Below, in pieces: positions 1 through 6,260 of a stretch of 9,206 bases of DNA. The position numbers and the translations under genes are program-made. Origin of the DNA: JACMNW01 sp031413495. Its GTDB lineage: Bacteria; Pseudomonadota; Alphaproteobacteria; Rhodobacterales; Rhodobacteraceae. How positions within the stretch are numbered: position 1 is the stretch's first letter; each line of letters opens with the position of its first letter. The stretch is taken from NCBI GenBank assembly GCA_031413495.1, contig JANOFE010000047.1:1-9206 (forward strand), read 5' to 3'. The notes below the pieces were generated by a model. The model was not told the origin of the DNA, made no database searches, and was given only the letters and a program-made list of their open reading frames with translations.

Positions 1-345
1 TTTGTTGCGACGACGCAGGCCTACCAGACCAAGAAGACCGGAACCCATCAGGTAAAATGCGGCCGGGATCGGGGTGATGTCGAGCGCGGTTAAAAACAGC
101 AAAATCCCGCCCGCAATTCGGAAGGCCGGCATCGAAATGCCGATGAAGCCCAGCAACGCCTCGCCCGCAAATCCGAACAATGTCAGCAGAACTGCGGCAA
201 TGATACAGGCCCGCAGGCCAATCGCGCGGCGTTGGTCCGGCGTCATCCCTCGCGTCAGCGCGATAAACAGTGGGATCAGGCCCGGCGGGTCGATCACCAC
301 AAACAGCGTCGCAAAGGCGGTAATCAGAAACGCCGAGTCCAGCAT
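1..345 (-). CDS. MarC-family membrane protein, partial, ending in a PEP-CTERM-like tail
   Basis: The frame is open for 115 codons from ATG 345 to the window edge, so the 3' end is missing. Residues 1-89 read like the start of a MarC/UPF0056-family inner-membrane protein: MLDSAFLITAFATLFVVIDP, then PPGLIPLFIALTRGMTPDQR, and a second hydrophobic block ending GGILLFLTALD. MarC proteins normally have about six membrane helices and roughly 200 residues; their transport substrate is not established. After D89 (base 79) the MarC pattern stops. Residues 92-115 instead read PIPAAFYLMGSGLLGLVGLR plus RRNK: a Pro-Ala motif, one hydrophobic helix and an Arg cluster, the layout of a PEP-CTERM/VPLPA sorting tail. 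The start overlaps the ABC-F stop as TGATG, and a GGAAGGGA purine run inside the ABC-F 3' end can serve as its ribosome binding site. The tail may be a real fusion or an assembly chimera at a contig end. Confidence 0.72.
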   Translation of the reverse strand, partial: MLDSAFLITAFATLFVVIDPPGLIPLFIALTRGMTPDQRRAIGLRACIIAAVLLTLFGFAGEALLGFIGISMPAFRIAGGILLFLTALDITPIPAAFYLMGSGLLGLVGLRRRNK

Positions 346-2189
346 CACGCCGCGATCCCTTCCAGTTTTTCTTGCGCGCGCAGCCAAAGCGCCTCAGCCT
401 TGTCCAAAGCACCCATCACTTCTGCATATTTCTTTTGCCAAGTTTCAGCTTCCGACCCGCGCCCCGGTTCATACAATGCGGGGTCAGCCAGTTTCTTGGC
501 CTGACGGTCGCGCATCTCGTTCAGCTTATCAAGCCGTTCTTCGCATTTGCGCACCTCTGCCCGCAGCAACGAAACATCTTCGCGGCTGACCTTCTTTGGC
601 TTTTCAACGGGCTTGGCCTTTGGTTCTTCATCCCCCGCCAACAACTGGCGGCGATAGGTTTCCAGATCTTCTTCATACTGCACAACGGCGCCGTTTTTCA
701 CCAGCCACAGCCGGTCGGCCACCAGACTAAGCAGGTGCATGTCGTGGCTGACCAAAATCACCGCGCCGGTATATTCTATCAGCGCCTCAACCAACGCCTC
801 GCGGCTTTCCATATCAAGGTGGTTGGTAGGTTCGTCCAAGATCAACAAATGCGGCGCGTCAATCGTTGCCAGCAGCAGCGACAACCGCGCCTTTTGCCCG
901 CCCGACAAGCGCCCGACGGCGGTTTCCGCCTGATCCGCCATCAGGCAAAACACCTCCAGACGGGCGCGGTTGCGCGGCTGCCCTTCGGCCGGGCGCAGGC
1001 GTTGCACATGCTGCAGCGGGGTTTCGTCGATCACCAACTCATCCACCTGATGCTGCGCGAAATAACCGATGCGCAGCTTTGATGATTGCGTCATGCGGCC
1101 TTCCATCGTGATCAACTTGCCCGCCAGCAGCTTGGACAGCGTCGATTTGCCTTCACCGTTGCGGCCCAGCAAAGCAATCCGGTCGTCCTGATCAATGCGC
1201 AACGACAGTTTGCGCAGAATGGCCGGGCCGCCATAGCCCACCGCCGCATTGTCCATATTGATGATGGGCGGCGACAGTTCTTCCGGGGCAGGGAAGGTGA
1301 ACACCTGTTTGCGCGCCTCTTCGGGCGCAGTGATCGGCGTCATCTTTTCCAGCATTTTCACACGGCTTTGCGCCTGCACGGCTTTTGAGGCTTTCGCCTT
1401 GAATCGGTCCACGAAACTTTGCAAATGCGCGCGGCGCAGGTCTTGTTTCTTCGCCTCATTCGCCTGCACGGCGCGGCGTTCCGCCACTTGGCGCGCGAAT
1501 TGGTCATACGGCCCCGACCAATAGGTCAGCTTTTTCTCATCCAGATGCAAAATGCCCTGCACCGCGCGGTTCAAAAGCCCACGGTCATGGCTGATGATGA
1601 TCACCGAATGGGGATATTTCTGCAGATAGGATTCCAGCCACAACGCGCCTTCCAAATCAAGATAGTTGGTCGGTTCGTCCAGCAGCAGCAAATCAGGCTG
1701 CGCGAATAGCACGCCCGCCAAGGCCACCCGCATCCGCCAACCGCCCGAAAAATCCGAACAGGGGCGCAACTGCGCCTCGGCGTCAAAACCAAGACCTTTC
1801 AGAATTGTGCTGGCGCGGCCTTCGGCAGACCAGGCATCAATATCGGCAAGGCGCGTCTGAATGTCGGAAATGCGGTGCGCATCTGTTGCCGTTTCCGCCT
1901 CGGCCAGCAATTCTGTGCGTTCGGTGTCGGCTTCCAGCACAGTATTCAAAAGTGACATCGACGAAGATGGCACTTCCTGTGCTACACCGCCGATGCGCGC
2001 GCGCGATGGCAATGAAATATCGCCGCCTTCCAAAACCAATTCCCCCCGGATCAGCTTGAAAAGTGTGGTTTTGCCGGTGCCATTGCGGCCAACAAGCCCC
2101 ACTTTATGACCTGCGGGAATGGTTGCCGAGGCGCCCACCAAAAGGGGGCGGCCTTCAACCGAATAACTGATGTCTGATATCCTAAGCAT
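345..2189 (-). CDS. ABC-F family ATP-binding protein (YheS/Uup-like)
   Basis: This is a 614-residue soluble protein with two ABC ATPase domains and no membrane segment, the ABC-F layout. Domain 1 has Walker A GRNGTGKTT at 34-42, signature FSGGWRMR at 147-154, Walker B with catalytic Glu LLLLDEPTNYLD at 167-178, and the switch His at 201 (SHD). Domain 2 has Walker A GRNGEGKST at 342-350, signature LSGGQKAR at 428-435, Walker B LLILDEPTNHLD at 448-459, and SHD at 481-483. The charged inter-domain linker (about 230-300) and a Lys/Glu-rich, probably coiled-coil C-terminal region (about 530-614) complete the family pattern. ABC-F proteins act on ribosomes, in translation or antibiotic protection; length and linker suggest the housekeeping YheS/Uup side rather than a resistance factor, but the exact subfamily is inferred. 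AGGGA lies 7 bases before ATG 2189. The stop overlaps the next start by one base, implying coupled translation. Confidence 0.95.
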   Translation of the reverse strand: MLRISDISYSVEGRPLLVGASATIPAGHKVGLVGRNGTGKTTLFKLIRGELVLEGGDISLPSRARIGGVAQEVPSSSMSLLNTVLEADTERTELLAEAETATDAHRISDIQTRLADIDAWSAEGRASTILKGLGFDAEAQLRPCSDFSGGWRMRVALAGVLFAQPDLLLLDEPTNYLDLEGALWLESYLQKYPHSVIIISHDRGLLNRAVQGILHLDEKKLTYWSGPYDQFARQVAERRAVQANEAKKQDLRRAHLQSFVDRFKAKASKAVQAQSRVKMLEKMTPITAPEEARKQVFTFPAPEELSPPIINMDNAAVGYGGPAILRKLSLRIDQDDRIALLGRNGEGKSTLSKLLAGKLITMEGRMTQSSKLRIGYFAQHQVDELVIDETPLQHVQRLRPAEGQPRNRARLEVFCLMADQAETAVGRLSGGQKARLSLLLATIDAPHLLILDEPTNHLDMESREALVEALIEYTGAVILVSHDMHLLSLVADRLWLVKNGAVVQYEEDLETYRRQLLAGDEEPKAKPVEKPKKVSREDVSLLRAEVRKCEERLDKLNEMRDRQAKKLADPALYEPGRGSEAETWQKKYAEVMGALDKAEALWLRAQEKLEGIAA

Positions 2190-2328
2190 GCGGCGTTCCC
2201 TGCCTTAAGCGGACGCCGTCGTCAACCTCGCATGCCGTCTTTTCAACCCTGTCGCCCCGTGTTAGCAGGGCCATCGAAAATCAAAAGGGCGGGCTTCGGC
2301 CAGCACCCCGTATCAGGAAAGACATATC
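2190..2328. promoter_or_regulatory. Divergent intergenic region between the ABC-F gene and ndk
   Basis: These 139 bp lie between two genes read outward, so both promoters should be here, unless ndk or the ABC-F gene is served from elsewhere. I could not pick a convincing -35/-10 pair on either strand; TTGAAA and TTGACG occur on the minus strand (around 2240 and 2220) without a good -10 at proper distance. A loose inverted repeat, CCCTG at 2247-2251 and CAGGG at 2266-2270, is visible. Ribosome binding sites are clear at both ends: AGGGA for the ABC-F gene and AGGAAAG (from about 2315) for ndk. Confidence 0.4.
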
Positions 2329-2751
2329 ATGGCTATCGAGCGCACACTTTCGATCATCAAACCAGACGCAACCAAGCGCAACCTGACCGGCAAGATCGTT
2401 GCCAAATTTGAGGATGCCGGTCTGCGCGTTGTCGCCTCCAAGCGCATCCATTTGTCGATGGCGCAGGCAGGCGCGTTTTACGCCGAACATTCCGAGCGCG
2501 GCTTCTACGGCGAGTTGTGTGAGTTTATGGCATCCGAGCCTGTCGTTGTGCAGGTGCTGGAAGGCGAAGGCGCAATCGCGAAAAACCGCGAAGTGATGGG
2601 TGCGACCAACCCGGCCAATGCGGCAGACGGAACGATTCGCAAGGAATTTGCGCTGTCAGTTGGTGAAAACTCGGTGCATGGTTCGGATAGCGAGGCTTCT
2701 GCCACGCGCGAGATTGCGTTCTACTTCTCGGGTCTCGAACTGGTAGGCTGA
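2329..2751 (+). CDS. ndk: Nucleoside diphosphate kinase
   Basis: Ndk moves the gamma-phosphate of ATP onto other nucleoside diphosphates through a phospho-histidine intermediate, balancing the cytoplasmic NTP and dNTP pools. The 140-residue length is standard for bacterial Ndk. The start is typical (MAIERTLSIIKPDATKRN), and the active-site residues sit at the canonical positions: K11, Y51, F59, R87, T93, R104, N114 and the phosphorylated H117 in NSVHGSDS. The C-terminus (EIAFYFSGLELVG) also matches the family. An AGGAAAG ribosome binding site lies about 8 bases before the ATG, and no other in-frame start upstream is plausible. The gene is divergent from the ABC-F gene and convergent with the TfoX-like gene, so it looks like a single-gene transcript ending in the hairpins just after its stop. 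Nothing about it is unusual. Confidence 0.98.
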   Translation: MAIERTLSIIKPDATKRNLTGKIVAKFEDAGLRVVASKRIHLSMAQAGAFYAEHSERGFYGELCEFMASEPVVVQVLEGEGAIAKNREVMGATNPANAADGTIRKEFALSVGENSVHGSDSEASATREIAFYFSGLELVG

Positions 2752-2761
2752 TTTCGGAACC

Positions 2762-2809
2762 GGTCGGATTTTTCGAAAAAATCCGGTCCGATTTCTTCTA
2801 AGAAATCGG
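2762..2809. terminator. Tandem hairpins between convergent ndk and the TfoX-like gene, probable bidirectional terminator
   Basis: Hairpin 1 pairs CGGATTTTT (2765-2773) with AAAAATCCG (2777-2785) around a 3-base loop, with two wobble pairs and one more GC pair able to extend it. Hairpin 2 is a perfect 10-base inverted repeat, CCGATTTCTT (2788-2797) and AAGAAATCGG (2800-2809), with CT between the arms. Read on the minus strand, hairpin 2 is followed five bases later by T6, which suits termination of the TfoX-like gene. On the plus strand the U-tract is less clean. The position between two convergent stop codons supports a terminator role. The two hairpins resemble each other, so a duplicated or dispersed intergenic repeat is an alternative reading. 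Confidence 0.55.
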
Positions 2810-2816
2810 TGTGGCA

Positions 2817-3149
2817 TCAGCGTCGCCGCTCCACAACGCCAAACAAATCAAGGGCCGCATCCAGTTCGGAGCGGCCCTTTTTTGTTGATCCAGCCTTGAT
2901 CGCATCAAACCGCAGACGCAGCGCCTTTTTCTCATCGCCCTGACAATCGTTCCATGGGCGGCCCTGCAGACCCATCACGATCACATAATAACCAATGAAA
3001 TGCGGCGTTGAACCGGTGCTCAGCAAGCGCCGATACGCCTCATCCGCGCCAATGTCGCGCAGGTCTTCGGCCGAATGGATACCGGCGCGGGAAAAGGCCG
3101 CCTCGGACGCGGGGCCGATATTTGGAATCGTGGTGATGGGTGTTGGCAT
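2817..3149 (-). CDS. TfoX C-terminal domain protein
   Basis: The product (110 residues from ATG 3149) corresponds to the C-terminal domain of TfoX/Sxy and lacks the N-terminal domain of full-length Sxy. Typical stretches are IPNIGPASEAAFSRAGIHSA (helix-hairpin-helix-like), DEAYRRLL, and HFIGYYVIVMGLQGRPWND. Sxy/TfoX of gammaproteobacteria works with CRP to switch on competence genes; whether stand-alone C-terminal-domain proteins of alphaproteobacteria do so is not known to me, so a competence role should not be assumed. The frame is open from another ATG at 3185, adding MVVAGPDVFGPD. I prefer 3149 because family similarity begins there and GGA lies at good spacing before it. It follows the small ORF at 3236-3364 on the same strand, possibly sharing its transcript, and ends against the ndk terminator. 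Confidence 0.85.
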   Translation of the reverse strand: MPTPITTIPNIGPASEAAFSRAGIHSAEDLRDIGADEAYRRLLSTGSTPHFIGYYVIVMGLQGRPWNDCQGDEKKALRLRFDAIKAGSTKKGRSELDAALDLFGVVERRR

Positions 3150-3235
3150 GTCAGGTCCAAAAACATCAGGTCCTGCTACGACCATTCATCCAGACTACGG
3201 TAGCCCCACGCATTTTCAATGCCAAATGCCGGTCG

Positions 3236-3364
3236 TCAGATAGAAGCCCAATCCCGAAACACGGTTTGGCCCTGTTGCTGTCCGGGGCTGGTATCTTGGC
3301 CCTGCTGTTGCGCAGGGGTGGTTCCGCCCGTTTGCTGGGTCGGTTTAGGGGTAGATTTGGCCAT
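3236..3364 (-). CDS. Small Gln/Pro/Thr-rich hypothetical protein (42 aa)
   Basis: I do not recognise this product. The ORF has an ATG at 3364 preceded by GGAG at 7-base spacing, and a TGA at 3236-3238. The protein opens with MAKSTPKPTQQTGGTTP and carries a ten-residue near-repeat, P-A/G-QQQGQ at residues 17-23 and 27-33, which is also visible in the DNA. It ends in a less biased VFRDWASI. Composition predicts an intrinsically disordered, soluble peptide with no signal sequence, membrane segment or cysteine. The same frame stays open upstream to 3613, but that part reads as random sequence and lacks a comparable ribosome binding site. It lies 86 bases before the preferred start of the TfoX-like gene, on the same strand, so co-transcription is possible. 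The evidence for a real gene is the ribosome binding site and the ordered repeat only. Confidence 0.5.
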   Translation of the reverse strand: MAKSTPKPTQQTGGTTPAQQQGQDTSPGQQQGQTVFRDWASI

Positions 3365-3487
3365 CGGGCTGCTCCGCTTAAGTTGGCTCTTCTGATTGAA
3401 ATGCACCACGCCAGAACTGTGACACATTTGTTTCAAATTGAATCTAACCCATTGAAAAGGCAAGAGCGTGACTAAAATCTGTCGTCT

Positions 3488-3520
3488 TTTTGATAAGTTA
3501 GCGCAAACATGTGTGGATAA
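3488..3520 (-). promoter_or_regulatory. DnaA box pair (one perfect, one weak)
   Basis: TTATCCACA, the consensus DnaA box, is present without mismatch on the minus strand at 3512-3520. A second, weaker match (TTATCAAAA, seven of nine) lies in the same orientation at 3488-3496, with 24 bases between box starts. The surrounding sequence is locally AT-rich. There is no cluster of further boxes and no dnaA, parA or other replication gene in view, so this is not called an origin. A lone perfect 9-mer is only mildly unexpected in 9 kb. It could be a DnaA-controlled promoter element or chance. Confidence 0.35.
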
Positions 3521-3631
3521 GACAACAACTGTCGCTGTGACATAGGCCTGTCGAAGCGTGAATTGGCCAGCGACACCGCCCATGGCGCAGGTCGCAGGCG
3601 ATGCCACCGCCAAGAGAGTGCCTTTTGTGAT

Positions 3632-3658
3632 TTGAAAGCGCTTTGGGAAATGTATTTA
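3632..3658 (+). promoter_or_regulatory. Candidate glgP promoter
   Basis: TTGAAA at 3632-3637 could be a -35 element and TATTTA at 3653-3658, preceded by TG, a -10 element. The 15-base spacing is short; TTTATG at 3655-3660 gives 17 but is a poorer -10. The site is the best sigma-70-like pair I see on the plus strand before glgP and coincides with the LacI-type palindrome. It is about 190 bases before the glgP start. Confidence 0.3.
3635..3644. promoter_or_regulatory. LacI-family-type operator palindrome
   Basis: AAAGCGCTTT is a perfect 10-base palindrome with the central CG and the flanking TTTG that are typical of LacI/CcpA-type operators (ideal form TGAAAGCGCTTTCA). The left half-site TGAAAGCG is complete; the right half continues GGGA rather than CA, so the outer bases are not symmetric. 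It overlaps the proposed -35 element of the glgP promoter, where a bound repressor would block transcription. Sugar- or glucan-responsive LacI-family control of glycogen genes is a reasonable inference. The regulator gene is not in this window. Confidence 0.45.
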
Positions 3659-3809
3659 TGACATTTCGCCTCAAATCTGTAGATTTTGCATCCTGTTCCT
3701 GCGATAGATACAAAGCGGTTTGACCGCGTTGGCAAGATTGATATCGTTCCACCTCGTCGCTTCCTTGACCTTGGGGGCCAGAGTGCCGACAGTGGGGCAT
3801 AGCAATTTT

Positions 3810-3827
3810 GCGGCGCGCGATCGCCGC
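3810..3827 (+). other. GC-rich hairpin in the glgP leader
   Basis: GCGGCG (3810-3815) pairs with CGCCGC (3822-3827) around the loop CGCGAT. The hairpin ends 28 bases before the preferred GTG start of glgP and covers the first codons after the alternative TTG at 3808. No T-run follows, so it is not a terminator. It argues against initiation at 3808 because the region would be folded, and it may influence translation or stability of the message. Confidence 0.4.
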
Positions 3828-3855
3828 AGCCAACTTACAGACGGAACAAGACCTC

Positions 3856-6249
3856 GTGAATGATCTGAGCCTGACCCCAAACCTGCTGCAAGCCGATATC
3901 CAACGGCACCTGACCTTTACGCTTGGAAAGGACACGCCCAACGCCAGTGTCTATGATTGGCGCATGGCGCTGTCGTTTGCGATTCGTGACCGGATTGTCG
4001 AGCCGTGGTTCACCTCGACACGCCGCACTTGGGCCGAAGACCGCAAGCGCGTGTATTATCTGTCGATGGAATTTCTGATTGGTCGGATCCTAGAGGATGC
4101 AACCATCAATCTTGGCCTGCGCGACATGGCCGAAGACGCGATGACCGCCTTTGGGCAGGATTTCCGCACCATCATCGAAGATGAACCTGACGCGGCGCTT
4201 GGCAATGGTGGTCTGGGCCGGCTTGCCGCCTGTTTCATGGAATCCATGGCGACACTGGGCTGTCCCGCATACGGTTATGGCATCCGCTATGAACACGGCC
4301 TATTCCGGCAGCGGTTCGAAGGCGGCCAACAGGCCGAAGCGCCGGAAGATTGGCTAAGTCAACGTCACCCGTGGGAATTTGAACGCCCCGAGGCCGCGTA
4401 TACAATCGGCTTCAAAGGGGCCGTTGAAACCCGCGCTGGCCGCGAGATCTGGGTGCCGGGCGAGACTGTTCTTGCCTCGGCGCATGATACCCCGGTGGTG
4501 GGCTGGCAGGGCAAATGGGCCAACACTTTGCGGCTTTGGGGGGCAAAGCCCACCACCATGTTTGATCTCGCCCGTTTCAATCGCGGCGACTATGCGGCGG
4601 CGGCGGAACCCGAGGCATTGGCGCGCACGCTGTCGCGTGTGCTTTACCCAGATGACACCACCTATCAGGGCAAAGAACTGCGCCTGAAGCAGGAATTTTT
4701 CCTGACCTCCGCCGCTCTGCAAGATATCCTGCGCCGGTATCTGGCCAAACATTCCGATCTGGCTGCCTTGCCAAAACATGTGGCAATCCAGATGAACGAC
4801 ACCCACCCCGCCATTGCCGGGCCCGAACTGGTGCGCCTGCTGTCTGACGAACACGGCATGGAATTTACCGACGCGCTGACCACAGCACAGGCCTGCCTTG
4901 GCTACACCAACCACACGCTGCTGCCCGAGGCGTTGGAAAAATGGGCGACCTACACCTTTGGCAACGTGCTGCCGCGCCATATGCAGATAGTGGAGCGTAT
5001 CGACGGCTGGCACCGCCGCACCTACCCGAACCGCCCGCATTATGTGGGTATCGTCAAGCACCACGAAGTGCGGATGGGCGAGTTGGCCTTCATAATGGCG
5101 CATAAGGTGAACGGCGTGTCGGCGTTGCATTCCGATCTGGTGAAAAAGAACCTGTTTCCCGAATTGGACCGCCTGCACCCGGGCCGCATCATTAACCAAA
5201 CCAATGGCGTCACGCCACGTCGCTGGCTGAAAATGGCAAATCGGCCATTGGCGGGACTGATAACCGATACCATCGGTGCGGGCTGGGAAAGCGATCTGGA
5301 CCGCCTGAAAGGGCTGGAGCCGCATACAGAAGATGCTGGTTTTCGCAATGACTTTGCCGCAGCAAAACGCGCCAACAAGGTGCATCTGGCGGGTTGGATC
5401 AAGGATGCGTGCGGTGTTAACGTCAGCCCCGATGCGCTGTTTGACGTGCAGATCAAGCGTATCCATGAATACAAACGCCAACTTTTGAACATCCTGGAAA
5501 CCATCGCTCGTTGGGATGCGATTCGTCGCAACCCGAACGCACCTTGGGTGCCCCGTGTCAAAATCTTCGGCGGCAAGTCCGCACCGGGCTATGCTGTTGC
5601 CAAGGAAATAATTCACCTTATCAACGATGTAGCGACCGTTGTTAACAACGATCCCGTGGTTGGTGACCGCTTGAAAGTGATCTACCCCGCCAATTACAAC
5701 GTCTCCATGGCGGAACGGCTGATCCCGGCGGCAGACCTGTCTGAACAAATCTCAACCGCTGGCAAAGAAGCATCTGGCACTGGCAACATGAAGTTCATGA
5801 TGAACGGCGCGCCGACAATCGGCACGCTGGACGGAGCGAACGTGGAGATCCTGCAAGAAGTCGGGGCAGAGAACTTCTTTCTCTTTGGTCTGACAACGGA
5901 TGAAGTCGTTAAGCGCAGGCAAGACCCCGACCATTCGCGCCACGCGATTGAAGCCAGCAAATCCCTGCAGGACGTGCTCCAAATGATCGCGGAAGGGGTG
6001 TTTTCGCCCGGTGACGTTGACCGCTATGATGGCTTGCTGCACCGGATTTGGCACAGTGATTACTTCTTGGTTGCGTCTGATTTTGATGCCTATGCCGATG
6101 CACAAGACCGCGTAGATGCCGCCTATGCTGATCAGACCAATTGGGTCAAAATGGCTGCAATGAACACCGCGCGATCTGGATTTTTCTCGTCTGACCGGAC
6201 AATTCGTTCTTACATGGCGGATGTCTGGTCGGTGACGCCCGCCCTATAA
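3856..6249 (+). CDS. glgP: Glycogen/maltodextrin phosphorylase
   Basis: This GT35 enzyme uses pyridoxal phosphate to phosphorolyse alpha-1,4 glucan ends, releasing glucose-1-phosphate. With the GTG start it has 797 residues, the usual bacterial length. Family motifs run in order: YYLSMEFLIGRIL near 70, GNGGLGRLAA from 116, QMNDTHP with H317, TNHTLLPEALEKW with H353 (equivalent to muscle H377), NQTNGVTPRRW, QIKRIHEYKRQLLN, and the cofactor site EASGTGNMKF with the Schiff-base lysine K646. There is no in-frame ATG at the N-terminus. GTG 3856 is preferred because family similarity (LQADIQRHLTFTLGKD) begins soon after it and CGGAA lies about 9 bases upstream. TTG 3808 would add 16 residues that include the hairpin region. 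The gene is first in the glg operon, with glgB 11 bases downstream. Glycogen and maltodextrin specificity cannot be told apart by eye; the context favours glycogen. Confidence 0.96.
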   Translation: MNDLSLTPNLLQADIQRHLTFTLGKDTPNASVYDWRMALSFAIRDRIVEPWFTSTRRTWAEDRKRVYYLSMEFLIGRILEDATINLGLRDMAEDAMTAFGQDFRTIIEDEPDAALGNGGLGRLAACFMESMATLGCPAYGYGIRYEHGLFRQRFEGGQQAEAPEDWLSQRHPWEFERPEAAYTIGFKGAVETRAGREIWVPGETVLASAHDTPVVGWQGKWANTLRLWGAKPTTMFDLARFNRGDYAAAAEPEALARTLSRVLYPDDTTYQGKELRLKQEFFLTSAALQDILRRYLAKHSDLAALPKHVAIQMNDTHPAIAGPELVRLLSDEHGMEFTDALTTAQACLGYTNHTLLPEALEKWATYTFGNVLPRHMQIVERIDGWHRRTYPNRPHYVGIVKHHEVRMGELAFIMAHKVNGVSALHSDLVKKNLFPELDRLHPGRIINQTNGVTPRRWLKMANRPLAGLITDTIGAGWESDLDRLKGLEPHTEDAGFRNDFAAAKRANKVHLAGWIKDACGVNVSPDALFDVQIKRIHEYKRQLLNILETIARWDAIRRNPNAPWVPRVKIFGGKSAPGYAVAKEIIHLINDVATVVNNDPVVGDRLKVIYPANYNVSMAERLIPAADLSEQISTAGKEASGTGNMKFMMNGAPTIGTLDGANVEILQEVGAENFFLFGLTTDEVVKRRQDPDHSRHAIEASKSLQDVLQMIAEGVFSPGDVDRYDGLLHRIWHSDYFLVASDFDAYADAQDRVDAAYADQTNWVKMAAMNTARSGFFSSDRTIRSYMADVWSVTPAL

Positions 6250-6260
6250 CGGAGGTAGCG

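Larger units (their letters stand above)
3365..3855. other. Long intergenic region before the glycogen operon
   Basis: About 490 bp with no credible gene; the reading frames that cross it on the minus strand are Cys/Arg/Ser-rich and match no family I know. It is richer in AT than its neighbours, especially 3420-3520 and 3600-3700. It should hold the promoter of the small ORF/TfoX-like pair (minus) and of glgP (plus). Visible elements are a TTCAAATTGAA palindrome (3432-3442), a consensus DnaA box (3512-3520), the AAAGCGCTTT palindrome (3635-3644) and a small hairpin GCGGT-TTG-ACCGC (3715-3727). A stronger hairpin lies at 3810-3827. If the promoter proposed near 3632-3658 is right, glgP has a leader of nearly 200 bases. 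Confidence 0.6.

Noticed and set aside
372..1082. A 236-codon plus-strand frame opposite the ABC-F gene.
   Set aside because: It is antisense to both the second ATPase domain and the C-terminal region of ABC-F; its composition is Gln/Arg/Phe-rich and it shows no recognisable domain.
3480..3530. A replication origin around the DnaA boxes.
   Set aside because: Only one perfect and one weak box are present, with no AT-rich repeats and no replication or partition gene in the window.
3365..3613. An upstream extension of the 42-codon small ORF to 125 codons.
   Set aside because: The added 83 residues look random and carry no ribosome binding site comparable to the GGAG before ATG 3364.
3498..3941. 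A 147-codon minus-strand frame crossing the intergenic region into glgP, with others at 3472-3735 and 3671-3880.
   Set aside because: The translation is Cys/Arg/Ser-rich and looks random, overlaps the glgP start, and would read through the proposed operator and promoter.
4354..5748. A 464-codon open frame on the minus strand opposite glgP.
   Set aside because: It lies wholly within the clearly functional glgP frame, its translation is His/Gln/Val-rich without a known motif, and long antisense frames are common opposite GC-rich genes.
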